From an uncultured Sphingomonadaceae bacterium (GTDB lineage: Bacteria; Pseudomonadota; Alphaproteobacteria; Sphingomonadales; Sphingomonadaceae): a DNA stretch of 11,540 nt. Below the pieces are notes generated by a model, which was given only the letters and a program-made list of their open reading frames with translations, was not told the DNA's origin and did not search any database. The stretch spans positions 1 to 11,540 of the forward strand of contig CAKZSF010000336.1 in assembly GCA_937920575.1 (NCBI GenBank), in the 5' to 3' direction. A program made the position numbers and the translations under genes. Below, in pieces: positions 1-7,845 of the stretch (positions are counted from its first letter, which is position 1; each line of letters opens with the position of its first letter).

Positions 1-1091
1 GTCATCAATTGCAAAGCCGCAGCGGCAGCGCCAAATGGGAAGCTCGCGAAGAAGAAGAATGCACCATACCCGATCGCGCCCAAGATAAAGTTGGGCATCA
101 AAGGTGCGGCTATCGACATCGGCAGGAGTCCGATCCCGCCGATAATTCCGGCCCGCATCGTGGCGTCCGAATACCCCTTTTGCGCCAAGCGGTCTGCAAC
201 AACGCCGCCGAGGATGATCCCGCCACCGCCACAGATGAAGATGGCAATCCCGAATGCCTTGCCTGCTTCGCTCGCATCAACGCCAAAGTCCCTGATCAGC
301 TGCGTAGGCCCCCAGGCGACAAACCCGTTGAAGCTGATCGCCAACATCGCAAAACCGATGAAGTGGCACAGGCAAACCTTCGGGTTCTCGCGCAAAAACT
401 TAAGCGCGCTTTGCGTCAGTTCGCGCCCTTCGGTCGTTAGCTTCTTGCGGCGCACCGGCTCTGGAAATGTGAACATCAACAATGCCAGCAACACGCCGGG
501 AAGCCCGACAATCACGAAAACGAACTGCCATATGCGAAGCTCACCAAGAAACGGCAGAGACAATGTGTTCCCGTCGTTGACAAAAGAAATCACCAACCCG
601 CCCAGCATAAAGGCGATACCAGCGCCAAAAAACACGCCAGATGAATAGACACCCATCGCACGCCCAAGACGATTGGGAGGAAACAAATCAGCGAGCATGG
701 AATAGGCCGCAGGCGAGAGCGCAGCCTCACCAACCCCCACACCCATCCGGGCCAGAAACAATTGTGCGAAGTTCTTTGTCAGGCCGCACAAGGCGGTCAT
801 CGCACTCCAGACGATCATCCCAATAGCGATAATCCAGCGGCGCGAAAATCGATCAGACAGCCACGCTATCGGCAGTCCAAGGAAACAATAGAAAATGGCG
901 AAAGCCACACCATGCAGCAGCCCCATTTCGGTGTCGCCAATCCCCAGATCGGCCTGAATCGGCCCCACCAAAAGCGACAGGATCGTGCGGTCAATGAAGG
1001 AAACCGTGTAAGCAATCAGCAGAACAGAAACTGCATACCAGGCAGTCTTGGCTGGCGGATAAGGCACATCTTGATTGATTGTTCCGCTCAT
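1..1091 (-). CDS. MFS transporter, C-terminus cut by window edge
   Basis: This is an inner-membrane permease of the major facilitator superfamily. About 363 residues are present from an ATG at 1091, and the reading frame runs off the left edge without a stop. The N-terminus reads AYTVSFIDRTILSLLVGPI (about residues 27-45) as the first membrane helix. The loop 2-3 signature GLPIAWLSDRFSRR sits near residues 72-85, and RMGVGVGEAALSPA near 115-128. Hydrophobic segments continue through the rest, including GIAIFICGGGGIILGGVVAD in the second half. AGAGGA lies 10 nt upstream of the start. The gene is the last visible one of the catabolic group, 94 nt after the acyl-CoA synthetase, with no obvious terminator in that gap. 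Its place suggests import of a substrate or intermediate, or export of a product. The substrate is unknown. The family call is firm; the direction of transport is inference. Confidence 0.93.
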   Translation of the reverse strand, partial: MSGTINQDVPYPPAKTAWYAVSVLLIAYTVSFIDRTILSLLVGPIQADLGIGDTEMGLLHGVAFAIFYCFLGLPIAWLSDRFSRRWIIAIGMIVWSAMTALCGLTKNFAQLFLARMGVGVGEAALSPAAYSMLADLFPPNRLGRAMGVYSSGVFFGAGIAFMLGGLVISFVNDGNTLSLPFLGELRIWQFVFVIVGLPGVLLALLMFTFPEPVRRKKLTTEGRELTQSALKFLRENPKVCLCHFIGFAMLAISFNGFVAWGPTQLIRDFGVDASEAGKAFGIAIFICGGGGIILGGVVADRLAQKGYSDATMRAGIIGGIGLLPMSIAAPLMPNFILGAIGYGAFFFFASFPFGAAAAALQLM

Positions 1092-1185
1092 ATTGACGCG
1101 ATCCTCTTCGCAAATTGGCCGTGACAACGCATTGCTACCTGATCATCGTGAGCGATCAATGCATCGCGCGTTCTCCCTACAACGT

Positions 1186-2784
1186 TCATGCAACTTCCGT
1201 GCAGGGCACAAAAGACTGGGCGATTTCCGTCTTGAGCACCTTGCCCATCGCATTGCGCGGAAAAGCCTCCATCACGGCAAATTCCTTGGGCACTTTCTGT
1301 TTGCCGATCCGGTCGTTGCACCAACCGGTCAGAACCGCTGTATCTGGCTGCGATGAACCCTTTTTCAGCGTGATGGCAGCAACGATGCGTTCGCCCCAAT
1401 ATTCATCAGGTATGCCCACCACGGCGCTTTCCGCAATCGCAGGATGTTCGTCCAAAATCCGCTCAACTTCGCGCGGGTAAATGTTGATGCCGCCAGAGAT
1501 GATCATCTCTTTCTTGCGTCCGACGATATAGAAGAAACCCTCTTCATCCTGCCGAGCCAAATCCCCGGCGGAGACCCAACCATCCTTCATGCTGCTTTGC
1601 GTCTCTTCGGGTCGGTCACGATATCCGGCAAAGAGGTATGGCGACCGGCTGAACAGTTCACCCACGTCACCTTGGGCGACATCCTTGCCATCGTCACCGA
1701 CAATCCGGATCGACGTGTTGACGAATGGCCGGCCCACGCATTGGACCTTACGCAGCTGATCGGCGGGGCGCATCGAAGTCACAATCCCCGCTTCGGTGGA
1801 CCCATAACATTCGTGCAGCAAGCCTTCGCCAAAATGCGCAACAATGCGTTCTTTGATCGGCTGAGTCAGCGGAGCGGCATTCGATATGATCGCTTTAAGC
1901 TTGTGCCCGTTGCTCTTTGAAAGAGCCTTTTCGTCGAGCGCAAAGAACGCTTGAAAATGCGTCGGAACCAGGAAGATGCCGGTGACCTCGCCCCGTCCGA
2001 TATGATCCAAAGTCTGTTCCGGATCGAACTTCGCATACAGATCGAGCGAGCCGCCGAAATAGAGGGGTGCGATGTTGAACGCAAAGCCCGCACCATGGCA
2101 TAAGGGTGCAAGTCCGAGAAAGCGATCATCGGGCCCGTAGCAGCCATATTCTACGCCCATTCCGAAGAAGGTCAGCGAACGGCTGCGATGGGTTACGCAA
2201 ACGCCTTTAGGCTGGCCTGTCGTCCCCGATGTGTAAGGCATAACAAAGACGGAGTTTTCATCCGCAAGCTCATCATCATGAGGCGGCCCATCATCAACGG
2301 CCGAGAACACATCATCCAGCTCGTCTCCGATGGCACAGATCTGCATGGAATGCGCCCCATGTGCTCTTACACCTTCGGCGATTACCGGGTCGCAGACCAA
2401 GACTTTCGCGCCCGCATCAGCGCAAATCGCCAGAATTTCGTGAACCGACAATTTCGGATTGGGTTTCGCAACTGTGACACCGACAGCCCCCAACCCGCAT
2501 GCCAACGCGATGAAGTCGATCGAGTTGGACGCGGCAAGAGCGATGCAATCACCGGGCTTCAAGCCCCATGCGGTGCGTGATGCATGACAAGCCTGGTTCA
2601 TCCGCGCAACAAGCTGCGCGTAGGTCACCTGATCGACCACATTGCCTCGGTCATATGCACGGATCGCGCATTTTTCCGGCATTCTCGTAGCCGCTGCACG
2701 AATGCCCTCATAAGCGAGCAAAGGCATAATTCCAGCATCGCTCATGAGTGATGCTGGCCCACAAAAATGTTCGCAATCGGGCAT
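1186..2784 (-). CDS. AMP-dependent acyl-CoA synthetase/ligase
   Basis: This is a class I adenylate-forming enzyme, expected to activate a carboxylic acid with ATP and join it to CoA in the cytoplasm. All core motifs are present in the 532-residue frame: the P-loop YTSGTTGQPKG (184-194), YGSTEAG (327-333), the ATP-ribose Asp in SAGDLA (D408), the hinge-region Arg in VGRKKEMIISGG (R423), and the C-terminal catalytic Lys in PRNAMGKVLK (K515). The length is normal for the family. The start is uncertain: ATG codons at 2784, 2745 and 2727 all lack a good Shine-Dalgarno sequence, and homology usually begins near the last one. The gene starts about 27 nt after the amidohydrolase stop (or more with the later starts), so it is probably co-transcribed. 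Aromatic, aliphatic and cyclic acids are all possible substrates; the sequence as read by eye does not decide between them. Confidence 0.95.
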   Translation of the reverse strand: MPDCEHFCGPASLMSDAGIMPLLAYEGIRAAATRMPEKCAIRAYDRGNVVDQVTYAQLVARMNQACHASRTAWGLKPGDCIALAASNSIDFIALACGLGAVGVTVAKPNPKLSVHEILAICADAGAKVLVCDPVIAEGVRAHGAHSMQICAIGDELDDVFSAVDDGPPHDDELADENSVFVMPYTSGTTGQPKGVCVTHRSRSLTFFGMGVEYGCYGPDDRFLGLAPLCHGAGFAFNIAPLYFGGSLDLYAKFDPEQTLDHIGRGEVTGIFLVPTHFQAFFALDEKALSKSNGHKLKAIISNAAPLTQPIKERIVAHFGEGLLHECYGSTEAGIVTSMRPADQLRKVQCVGRPFVNTSIRIVGDDGKDVAQGDVGELFSRSPYLFAGYRDRPEETQSSMKDGWVSAGDLARQDEEGFFYIVGRKKEMIISGGINIYPREVERILDEHPAIAESAVVGIPDEYWGERIVAAITLKKGSSQPDTAVLTGWCNDRIGKQKVPKEFAVMEAFPRNAMGKVLKTEIAQSFVPCTEVA

Positions 2785-2811
2785 GTGAAGATTGTACAGG
2801 TCGTCATCCCA

Positions 2812-3675
2812 TCAAGCCGCGTTCTGCAGGTTGAACAAGCGAAGTGCGTTGTCGCGCATCACCTTCTGGTGGCTGGCGGGACGCAGTTTGAGATCGTCGA
2901 TTTCGCGCACGGCGCGCTCCGGATCGATGACGGGCCAGTCAGTGCCGAACAGCACTTTGTCTTGACCATATGAGTTCATGTAATGAACCAAATTGTCTGG
3001 CCAATGCTTGGGCGCGTAGGCATCTGTGCCGATGAAAACATTCTCATGCTTCCACGCCATAGAGATCATTTCTTCAGTCCATGGCACGCCAATATGGATG
3101 CCAATGAGCGTCAGTTCGGGAAAATCAATTGCGACAGTGTCGAGAGTGATAGGCCGCCCAACACTGGGCAGGCGGCGGGTGCGCGAATAGACCAGATTGT
3201 GCCCAACCTGCATCATAATCGGAATGCCCAACTCGCAGCACTTCGCGTAAATTGGGTAGTATTTGCGATGGTCGGGCGCCAGCTCCATCCAATGCGGGTA
3301 GAGATGCGCCCCGACGAAGCCCAATTCCTTGACCGCATATTCTAGCTCGGCCACCTGCTCCATCCCGCGATAGGGATCGATCCCCGCCAGACCATAATAG
3401 CGATCGGGATGGCGCGCACAGACCTCTGCAACATCGGCGTATGGAATTTCGAACGAGCCCTGCATCCGGATATCTCCGGCACGAACAGCAATGAGCAGAG
3501 ACTTTTCGATTCCGGCCCGGTCCATACGATCGAGATAATCAGTCTCGCTCACACCGCCGCGCATATCGTCGGACATCCGGACCTGATCTTTGAAGTGATC
3601 ATCCAGGCCGGTACGCCCTTCGACGACCATCTTTGGCGTGTAGAGATTTGTTACGATGTCTATGGCGCCTTGCAC
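2812..3675 (-). CDS. Amidohydrolase-fold (Amidohydro_2) protein, cytoplasmic
   Basis: This is a TIM-barrel protein of the Amidohydro_2 family, which includes ACMSD-type decarboxylases, dicarboxylate hydrolases and hydratases. No signal peptide is visible, so it should be cytoplasmic. I chose the GTG at 3675 (287 residues) because GGGAG lies 8 nt upstream and the protein then opens MQGAIDIV. A GTG at 3699 would add eight residues. Recognisable elements in this numbering are GAHLYPHW (122-129), MMQVGHN (H159), LIGIHIG (H194), and VLFGTDWPV with the usual barrel Asp (D246). The first-strand metal motif, normally I-D-x-H-x-H, reads I-D-I-V-T-N here, so both His are absent. The protein may therefore be metal-independent, as is reported for the related LigI, or may bind metal differently. 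It lies between the Fe-S assembly gene and the CoA ligase, which points to a step before CoA activation. The reaction is unknown. Confidence 0.9.
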   Translation of the reverse strand: MQGAIDIVTNLYTPKMVVEGRTGLDDHFKDQVRMSDDMRGGVSETDYLDRMDRAGIEKSLLIAVRAGDIRMQGSFEIPYADVAEVCARHPDRYYGLAGIDPYRGMEQVAELEYAVKELGFVGAHLYPHWMELAPDHRKYYPIYAKCCELGIPIMMQVGHNLVYSRTRRLPSVGRPITLDTVAIDFPELTLIGIHIGVPWTEEMISMAWKHENVFIGTDAYAPKHWPDNLVHYMNSYGQDKVLFGTDWPVIDPERAVREIDDLKLRPASHQKVMRDNALRLFNLQNAA

Positions 3676-3683
3676 GCGACTTG

Positions 3684-3688
3684 CTCCC
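3684..3688 (-). promoter_or_regulatory. Shine-Dalgarno deciding the amidohydrolase start
   Basis: The minus strand reads GGGAG here, 8 nt before the GTG at 3675. The in-frame alternative GTG at 3699 has no such sequence in front of it. This supports the shorter protein. Confidence 0.55.
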
Positions 3689-3771
3689 AAAATGGCCACT
3701 TCAAAACCGCAATGGCGACGGCATTTTTCAACACGTATTCAGGAGGTTCGCAGGCGTCTTGGTAACTGCCT

Positions 3772-4140
3772 TTACGAGGCCTGACGAAGAGCCAGGATCC
3801 CGTCGGAATCTTCCTTGAATTTCGATTTGGCACGGTCGCTCAGCCGGTCATTATCCCAGATCGGAAATGACTCGATTGCCACCTTCACATCGCTCACGCC
3901 GTCCAATTTCTTGAGCGATTCAATGACTGCATTGGATATCTTATATTCGAAAAAGCAATTGGGGTCGGTCAGCGTCATTGAAACGCGAACGGCACTGCCA
4001 TCGAGCTCCACTTCATTGATCAATCCCATGTCGATGATCGACAGATCCTTACCCGCCAAGCACATGCACGGATCGCCGATTTCACCCAAAGCCTGCTCAA
4101 TTTTCTTTGACAGTTCGATCACACCGGGAGGCTGAGTCAT
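3772..4140 (-). CDS. MIP18/DUF59 family metal-sulfur cluster assembly protein
   Basis: This 122-residue protein belongs to the family of SufT, the PaaD-like factors and MIP18. Members help to assemble or transfer Fe-S clusters, sometimes for one dedicated client enzyme. The fold signature is clear: IIDMGLINEV (35-44), then VSMTLTDPNCFF (53-64) with the conserved Cys at 62 in the place of the usual TSPGCP loop, then GVSDVKV (81-87) and the tail SFPIWDNDRLSDRAKSKF (91-108), which matches the family PPW...LS..AK pattern. An N-terminal pair of Cys at 25 and 27 (PCMC) is extra. The ATG at 4140 overlaps the TGA of the preceding amidohydrolase by 4 nt (ATGA), and GAGGTGA lies just upstream, so translational coupling is likely. 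No obvious Fe-S oxygenase or dehydratase client is in the window, so its partner is either outside or one of the neighbouring amidohydrolase-fold proteins. The family is firm; the role in this locus is inferred. Confidence 0.9.
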   Translation of the reverse strand: MTQPPGVIELSKKIEQALGEIGDPCMCLAGKDLSIIDMGLINEVELDGSAVRVSMTLTDPNCFFEYKISNAVIESLKKLDGVSDVKVAIESFPIWDNDRLSDRAKSKFKEDSDGILALRQAS

Positions 4141-5339
4141 GCATCACCTCGCACCGCTGCCCACGGCCGTCGGAGCCCCTTTTCAGCACGATATTTGCTG
4201 AAGCGGTCATCTGCGATCTTCGCGTGAGCCTTTGCGATATCGACACCGTGGAAACGGGCAAAATTGTTGCCCATTATGTTGTCTTTGTCTTTCTGGGTCA
4301 GCGGGTAATCAAACATCGTACCCTGAGGTGCCCTGTGCGCCTCTAGCGCCTCAACCACAAAGCGCGGATGGGGGTTGGTCGCAGCGGATGAATAGATCAG
4401 ACGGTCAGAGCCAACCGTCGTCATATACATATACATCATTTCGTTGAACTTACGCGGATCGAAAAGTGGCCAAAGCATTGGCCCCTCCATCACTGCGGTC
4501 ACGTTGTCATACTCGCTCATCAAGAGGATGGTCGCCTCGTTGAGAAGCCACCCTGCATGGACGAGATGAAACAGCAGATCGGGGAAATTCTTAGCCGCCC
4601 CGGCGATATCATTAACCCCATAGGGGCGCTTCTTCGTCAGCGTGCGGTGATCATATTCCACCAGCTTGTGGATTGCGATATGCTTTACGCCGCGATCGCG
4701 CAGATGCTCGAAGATTGGAAACGCGACTTTGGTATCGTCCATGTACCAATCGGTCGCCTGCCCGGTCTCGTCATTGAAACCAGTGGGGTAGAGCTTGATC
4801 CCGTCGGCGCCTTGACTCACCAACTCATCAGCCAAAGCCAAAATTTCGTCTCTTGGACGACCTAAATCGAGGGCACCGTACCAAAATACCCGGTCGGGAT
4901 AATGCTTCTTGAGATACGCGCCCTTCTCGTTGGTGACCAGTCCATCAATGTTGTACTGGAACAGTGGTACCGAGTGCATGCAGACCATATCGGTCGTGCT
5001 TTCGAGCAGCATCGTATCGATGAATTCTTCGGGCTGCCAATTGCGCGCCCATTGTTCCTGCGTCAGCCGATGTTCCGGCGGACAGCACAGAACGTGATAG
5101 TCATATGCGCCGTTGAAGGACGACAAGCGATTGCGCCGATTATCGGGACGTTGATTATACGCATGCGCAACCGCATCGATAATCAGACGATCCGTCCTTG
5201 GCGGAGGAAGAGGGCCAGTTTCTGCGCCCGCATGGGCAGCCCATACTGGTCTGCTTTGCATTGCTGACGCGACACCAGCGGTTGCCAGAGCACCCTTAAC
5301 AACTGAGCGACGATTAGTTAGGAATTTGTAAGCCATCAT
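4137..5339 (-). CDS. Tat-exported amidohydrolase-fold protein
   Basis: This 400-residue protein of the Amidohydro_2 barrel family carries an apparent twin-arginine signal. NRRSVVKGALATAG (9-22) has RR, a nearby Lys and a small-residue hydrophobic stretch, followed by VWAAHA near 32-37 as a likely cleavage region. It should therefore act folded in the periplasm. Barrel elements are IIDAVAHAYN (53-62), GADGIKLYP (177-185), KHIAIHKL (219-226), LLFHLVHAG (255-263) and NIMGNNFARFHGV (354-366). The metal site is incomplete: the first-strand motif is V-A-H, keeping only the second His (H59), and the late-barrel GTD is replaced by RLIYSSAA (313-320), with no Asp. AAGGAG precedes the start by 4 nt for the ATG at 5339 or 7 nt for the adjacent ATG at 5336, so the second may be the true start. 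It opens a run of closely spaced genes after the receptor. The reaction is unknown; a periplasmic hydrolase, decarboxylase or binding role are all open. Confidence 0.9.
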   Translation of the reverse strand: MMAYKFLTNRRSVVKGALATAGVASAMQSRPVWAAHAGAETGPLPPPRTDRLIIDAVAHAYNQRPDNRRNRLSSFNGAYDYHVLCCPPEHRLTQEQWARNWQPEEFIDTMLLESTTDMVCMHSVPLFQYNIDGLVTNEKGAYLKKHYPDRVFWYGALDLGRPRDEILALADELVSQGADGIKLYPTGFNDETGQATDWYMDDTKVAFPIFEHLRDRGVKHIAIHKLVEYDHRTLTKKRPYGVNDIAGAAKNFPDLLFHLVHAGWLLNEATILLMSEYDNVTAVMEGPMLWPLFDPRKFNEMMYMYMTTVGSDRLIYSSAATNPHPRFVVEALEAHRAPQGTMFDYPLTQKDKDNIMGNNFARFHGVDIAKAHAKIADDRFSKYRAEKGLRRPWAAVRGDA

Positions 5340-5343
5340 CCTT

Positions 5344-5349
5344 CTCCTT
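5344..5349 (-). promoter_or_regulatory. Shine-Dalgarno of the Tat amidohydrolase
   Basis: AAGGAG on the minus strand lies 4 nt before the ATG at 5339 and 7 nt before the ATG at 5336. The spacing slightly favours the second ATG. Confidence 0.6.
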
Positions 5350-5372
5350 CCGCATTGTTAGAATTGATCTGG

Positions 5373-5397
5373 CGACCTTACCTTATGCCAAAGGTCG
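5373..5397. repeat. Inverted repeat upstream of the Tat amidohydrolase
   Basis: A perfect 7-bp inverted repeat, CGACCTT (5373-5379) and AAGGTCG (5391-5397), is separated by 11 bp. It lies between the hairpin that ends the receptor gene and the ribosome binding site of the next gene. It could be an operator for an internal promoter or a small RNA hairpin. No clear -35/-10 pair is visible. Confidence 0.4.
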
Positions 5398-5403
5398 TGC
5401 AGC

Positions 5404-5461
5404 AAAAATTGTGGCGGGCATGATGGCATTGAATTCACAACACGATCACGCCCGCCGACAA
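5404..5461 (-). terminator. Terminator-like hairpin after the TonB receptor gene
   Basis: Starting 10 nt after the receptor stop, the minus strand forms a stem of 16 pairs (arms 5445-5461 and 5409-5424) with one bulged C and one G-U pair around a 20-nt loop. The GC-rich core is GGCGGGC/GCCCGCC. Five T residues follow at once (5408-5404). The G-U position would be an A-C mismatch on the plus strand, so the structure fits a minus-strand transcript. It may end or attenuate transcription between the receptor and the enzymes downstream. Confidence 0.65.
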
Positions 5462-5471
5462 TGACGACATT

Positions 5472-7718
5472 CTACATTTTGAACTTGCCGCGGATTGCCC
5501 ACCGCAACGGATCAATCTGTGTACCGGCTGGCTGAGCGGTCACATACTGCTCCACATTGAAGCAATTGGAACACTCCAGACCGATCGACCATTGGCCTCC
5601 GTCGGCCTCATACATGAGGCTCGAATTGACGAGGAAAGCCTCTTCGATCAGCGCCATGGAAGTCGGCGTAGCCGCACGCAGTGCCTCAGCAGTGTAATCG
5701 CCGATTGACGTGAACACCAAGCGACCACCGGAACCAAGCTCATGCTCGTAGGTCATGCCAATCGAGCCCGTGAAATCCGGCGAGCTGGTCAGTGACGAGT
5801 CCAGCGTGAAACCAGCTGCAAGAGCCAGGGGAGACAGGCTTGAATACCGGACATCCTGATAGCCAAGGCTACCGAAGATCCGCAGTCCATCAACAGGCAC
5901 GGCCGAAACCTCAACTTCAACACCTGTTGATTTTGAATCGCCGGCATTGCCCGTCACAAAGATTGGCGGAGCCGTGTTTGGAAGCGCCGAGTTGATCTGC
6001 AAATCGGTGAAATCCGCATGGAAGACGGTCGCGTTGAAACGCAAACGGTTGTCCAAGAGGTCAGTTTTGACACCAAGCTCATACGACCACACCTTCTCAG
6101 GACCGAAGTCAGCAAATGCAGCCGGGTTGGTTGCACGAGCATTCCAGCCGCCTGATTTGAAACCGTTGGTCGCTGAAACAAAGACCAAGATATCAGGCGT
6201 TGCTTGATACTGGACACCGAATTTCGGCGTAACCCGCGAAGTCTTCAGCACATCGGGGAACGGAATGTCGTTTTCGGTGAAGCCGGCTGGGCCAAACACT
6301 TCCAGATCAAGAGTTTTCTCCTCATCTGTCCAACGCAGACCGGCGGTCAATGTCAGCTGGTCTGTGACGTTGACGTCCCATTGCGAGTAAACAGCAAAGC
6401 TGCGCGTATCGTTCTTGAGCAAACGATCTGCGATCTGGAAAGGAGCCCCTCCATTGAACGCAAGGTGATCCTGGAAATCGGTCACATTTTGCTCATCTAG
6501 GTAGTAGAAGCCGGTGGTGTAAGACAGAAGTCCATCGGCCAGCGTGCCAGTAATTTTCACTTCCTGGCTGAACAGCTCGTGGGTTGCGTCGTTCGTGATG
6601 GCAAATGCGCTCACAAACTGGCTCAAACGGTTGCCGAGAAAATCAACCGCAAACTCATGGTCAGTGTTGCGATAGCCGGTGATGAATTCGAGATCCGCAT
6701 TGCCAAGCTCAACCACCAATGACGATGTTACCGAGATCTCATCAACCTGGTTCCATGCACAGTTGTTGGCCAACCATTCGCGTGGATTAGCACCAGTCTT
6801 ACACGACTGTTGGCGCGCAGTTGTGGTGCGCCAATCACCTGCATCGGTGTCTTCGATTGGTGCCGGGAAAGGCAGCCCAACTGGGCCTGATGTGCCAGGG
6901 ATATAACCAATACTGCTGACTCGCGTCACATTGGCATTCCAAACGACGTTATCGCCAAGGTTCCAGCGCAGAGCAGCACGGCCACCCCAGCCACGGTCTT
7001 CGCCATAGTTGTCATCGCCCGTCACAGTGCTGGTGATCCAGCCATTGTCGTCAACGTAGAAGCCGGAGAGCATTACAGCCAGATCGTCGGTTACGGGCGT
7101 GTTGACCGTGCCGCGCACTTCCAAACGGTTGAAGCGGCCATAGGCAACTTCGCCTTTGACGTAAAATTCGTCGGTTGGCTTCTTCGTGATGATGTTGATC
7201 GCACCACCGGTCGTGTTCTTGCCGAACAGCGTACCCTGCGGCCCGCGCAGAACTTCGACACGCTCAACTTCGAACAGGCTGATGTTTGATGAGCCCTGGC
7301 GAGGCACAAGAACGTCATCAACATAGCTACTGACTGGCGGGTCGAATGTCGCGATTGATTCAGGGCTGCCGATACCGCGAATAAAGTAAGAGTTGGCCGT
7401 GCCCAGAACGTTCGCGTTGTTGGACGAGTTTACGTTCGGCACGAAACCAATGGCTTCGCCAATGTCAGTTGCAACAATGCGGCCAAGGTCTTCGTCGGAA
7501 AATACTGACACCGTGACCGGCACTTCCTGCAAGGACTGCTCTTGACGCTGCGCAGTAACGACAATCGTCGCATTGCCTGCGGTTGTCTCAGTGGAGTCTG
7601 TTGTGTCGTCCGCGTTGGCGTCCTGCGCGAACGCCGCGCCCGCGCCATTCACACACAAGGCGATAGATGCTGCAGCTGCCCATTTATGGCGTCCGCGTAT
7701 ACCGAGTCTTTTGATCAT
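5472..7718 (-). CDS. TonB-dependent outer-membrane receptor
   Basis: This is a 748-residue ligand-gated outer-membrane transporter energised by TonB. It begins with a Sec signal peptide: basic residues up to HKW, then a hydrophobic stretch ending GAAFA-Q near residues 27-32. A low-complexity Asp/Thr linker and the TonB box TIVVTAQR (51-58) follow. The plug domain spans roughly 62-181 and shows SLQEVPVTV, YFIRGIGS (111-118) and VERVEVLRGPQGTLFGKN (151-168), then NTTGGAINIITKKP. The rest is a 22-strand-type beta barrel rich in alternating aromatic strands, ending in IRGKFKM. GGAGG lies 5 nt before the ATG. The length is typical. It has no FecA-like signalling extension before the TonB box. Receptors of this style in sphingomonads and marine gammaproteobacteria often sit beside catabolic genes and may carry organic substrates rather than siderophores. 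That, and the identity of the ligand, are inference. Confidence 0.96.
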   Translation of the reverse strand: MIKRLGIRGRHKWAAAASIALCVNGAGAAFAQDANADDTTDSTETTAGNATIVVTAQRQEQSLQEVPVTVSVFSDEDLGRIVATDIGEAIGFVPNVNSSNNANVLGTANSYFIRGIGSPESIATFDPPVSSYVDDVLVPRQGSSNISLFEVERVEVLRGPQGTLFGKNTTGGAINIITKKPTDEFYVKGEVAYGRFNRLEVRGTVNTPVTDDLAVMLSGFYVDDNGWITSTVTGDDNYGEDRGWGGRAALRWNLGDNVVWNANVTRVSSIGYIPGTSGPVGLPFPAPIEDTDAGDWRTTTARQQSCKTGANPREWLANNCAWNQVDEISVTSSLVVELGNADLEFITGYRNTDHEFAVDFLGNRLSQFVSAFAITNDATHELFSQEVKITGTLADGLLSYTTGFYYLDEQNVTDFQDHLAFNGGAPFQIADRLLKNDTRSFAVYSQWDVNVTDQLTLTAGLRWTDEEKTLDLEVFGPAGFTENDIPFPDVLKTSRVTPKFGVQYQATPDILVFVSATNGFKSGGWNARATNPAAFADFGPEKVWSYELGVKTDLLDNRLRFNATVFHADFTDLQINSALPNTAPPIFVTGNAGDSKSTGVEVEVSAVPVDGLRIFGSLGYQDVRYSSLSPLALAAGFTLDSSLTSSPDFTGSIGMTYEHELGSGGRLVFTSIGDYTAEALRAATPTSMALIEEAFLVNSSLMYEADGGQWSIGLECSNCFNVEQYVTAQPAGTQIDPLRWAIRGKFKM

Positions 7719-7723
7719 TTATT

Positions 7724-7728
7724 CCTCC
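7724..7728 (-). promoter_or_regulatory. Strong Shine-Dalgarno of the TonB receptor gene
   Basis: GGAGG on the minus strand lies 5 nt before the ATG at 7718, within GGGAGGAATAA. It fixes the receptor start and suggests efficient translation. Confidence 0.75.
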
Positions 7729-7832
7729 CGAGGAAACCCACGAATGGGCCAGATGTCCGCATATTGGTCTACATGCTTCTCCATGGTTGTAAATCGGGAT
7801 GCACATATATGAATTACTGAAACCCCTATGTG

Positions 7833-7845
7833 ATCGCTATGCGAT
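7833..7845. repeat. Short palindrome upstream of the receptor gene
   Basis: ATCGC-TAT-GCGAT is a perfect 5+5 bp dyad with a 3-bp centre, 115 bp upstream of the receptor ATG. Its place suits a regulator site, but a dyad this short can occur by chance. Confidence 0.3.

Noticed and set aside
91..648. A 185-codon plus-strand open frame at the left edge
   Set aside because: It is antisense to the MFS transporter gene, whose minus-strand translation has the full family signatures.
3676..3750. A short 25-codon GTG frame between the Fe-S assembly gene and the amidohydrolase gene
   Set aside because: It has no ribosome binding site and no recognisable product. The gap is better explained as spacer plus the leader of the amidohydrolase gene.
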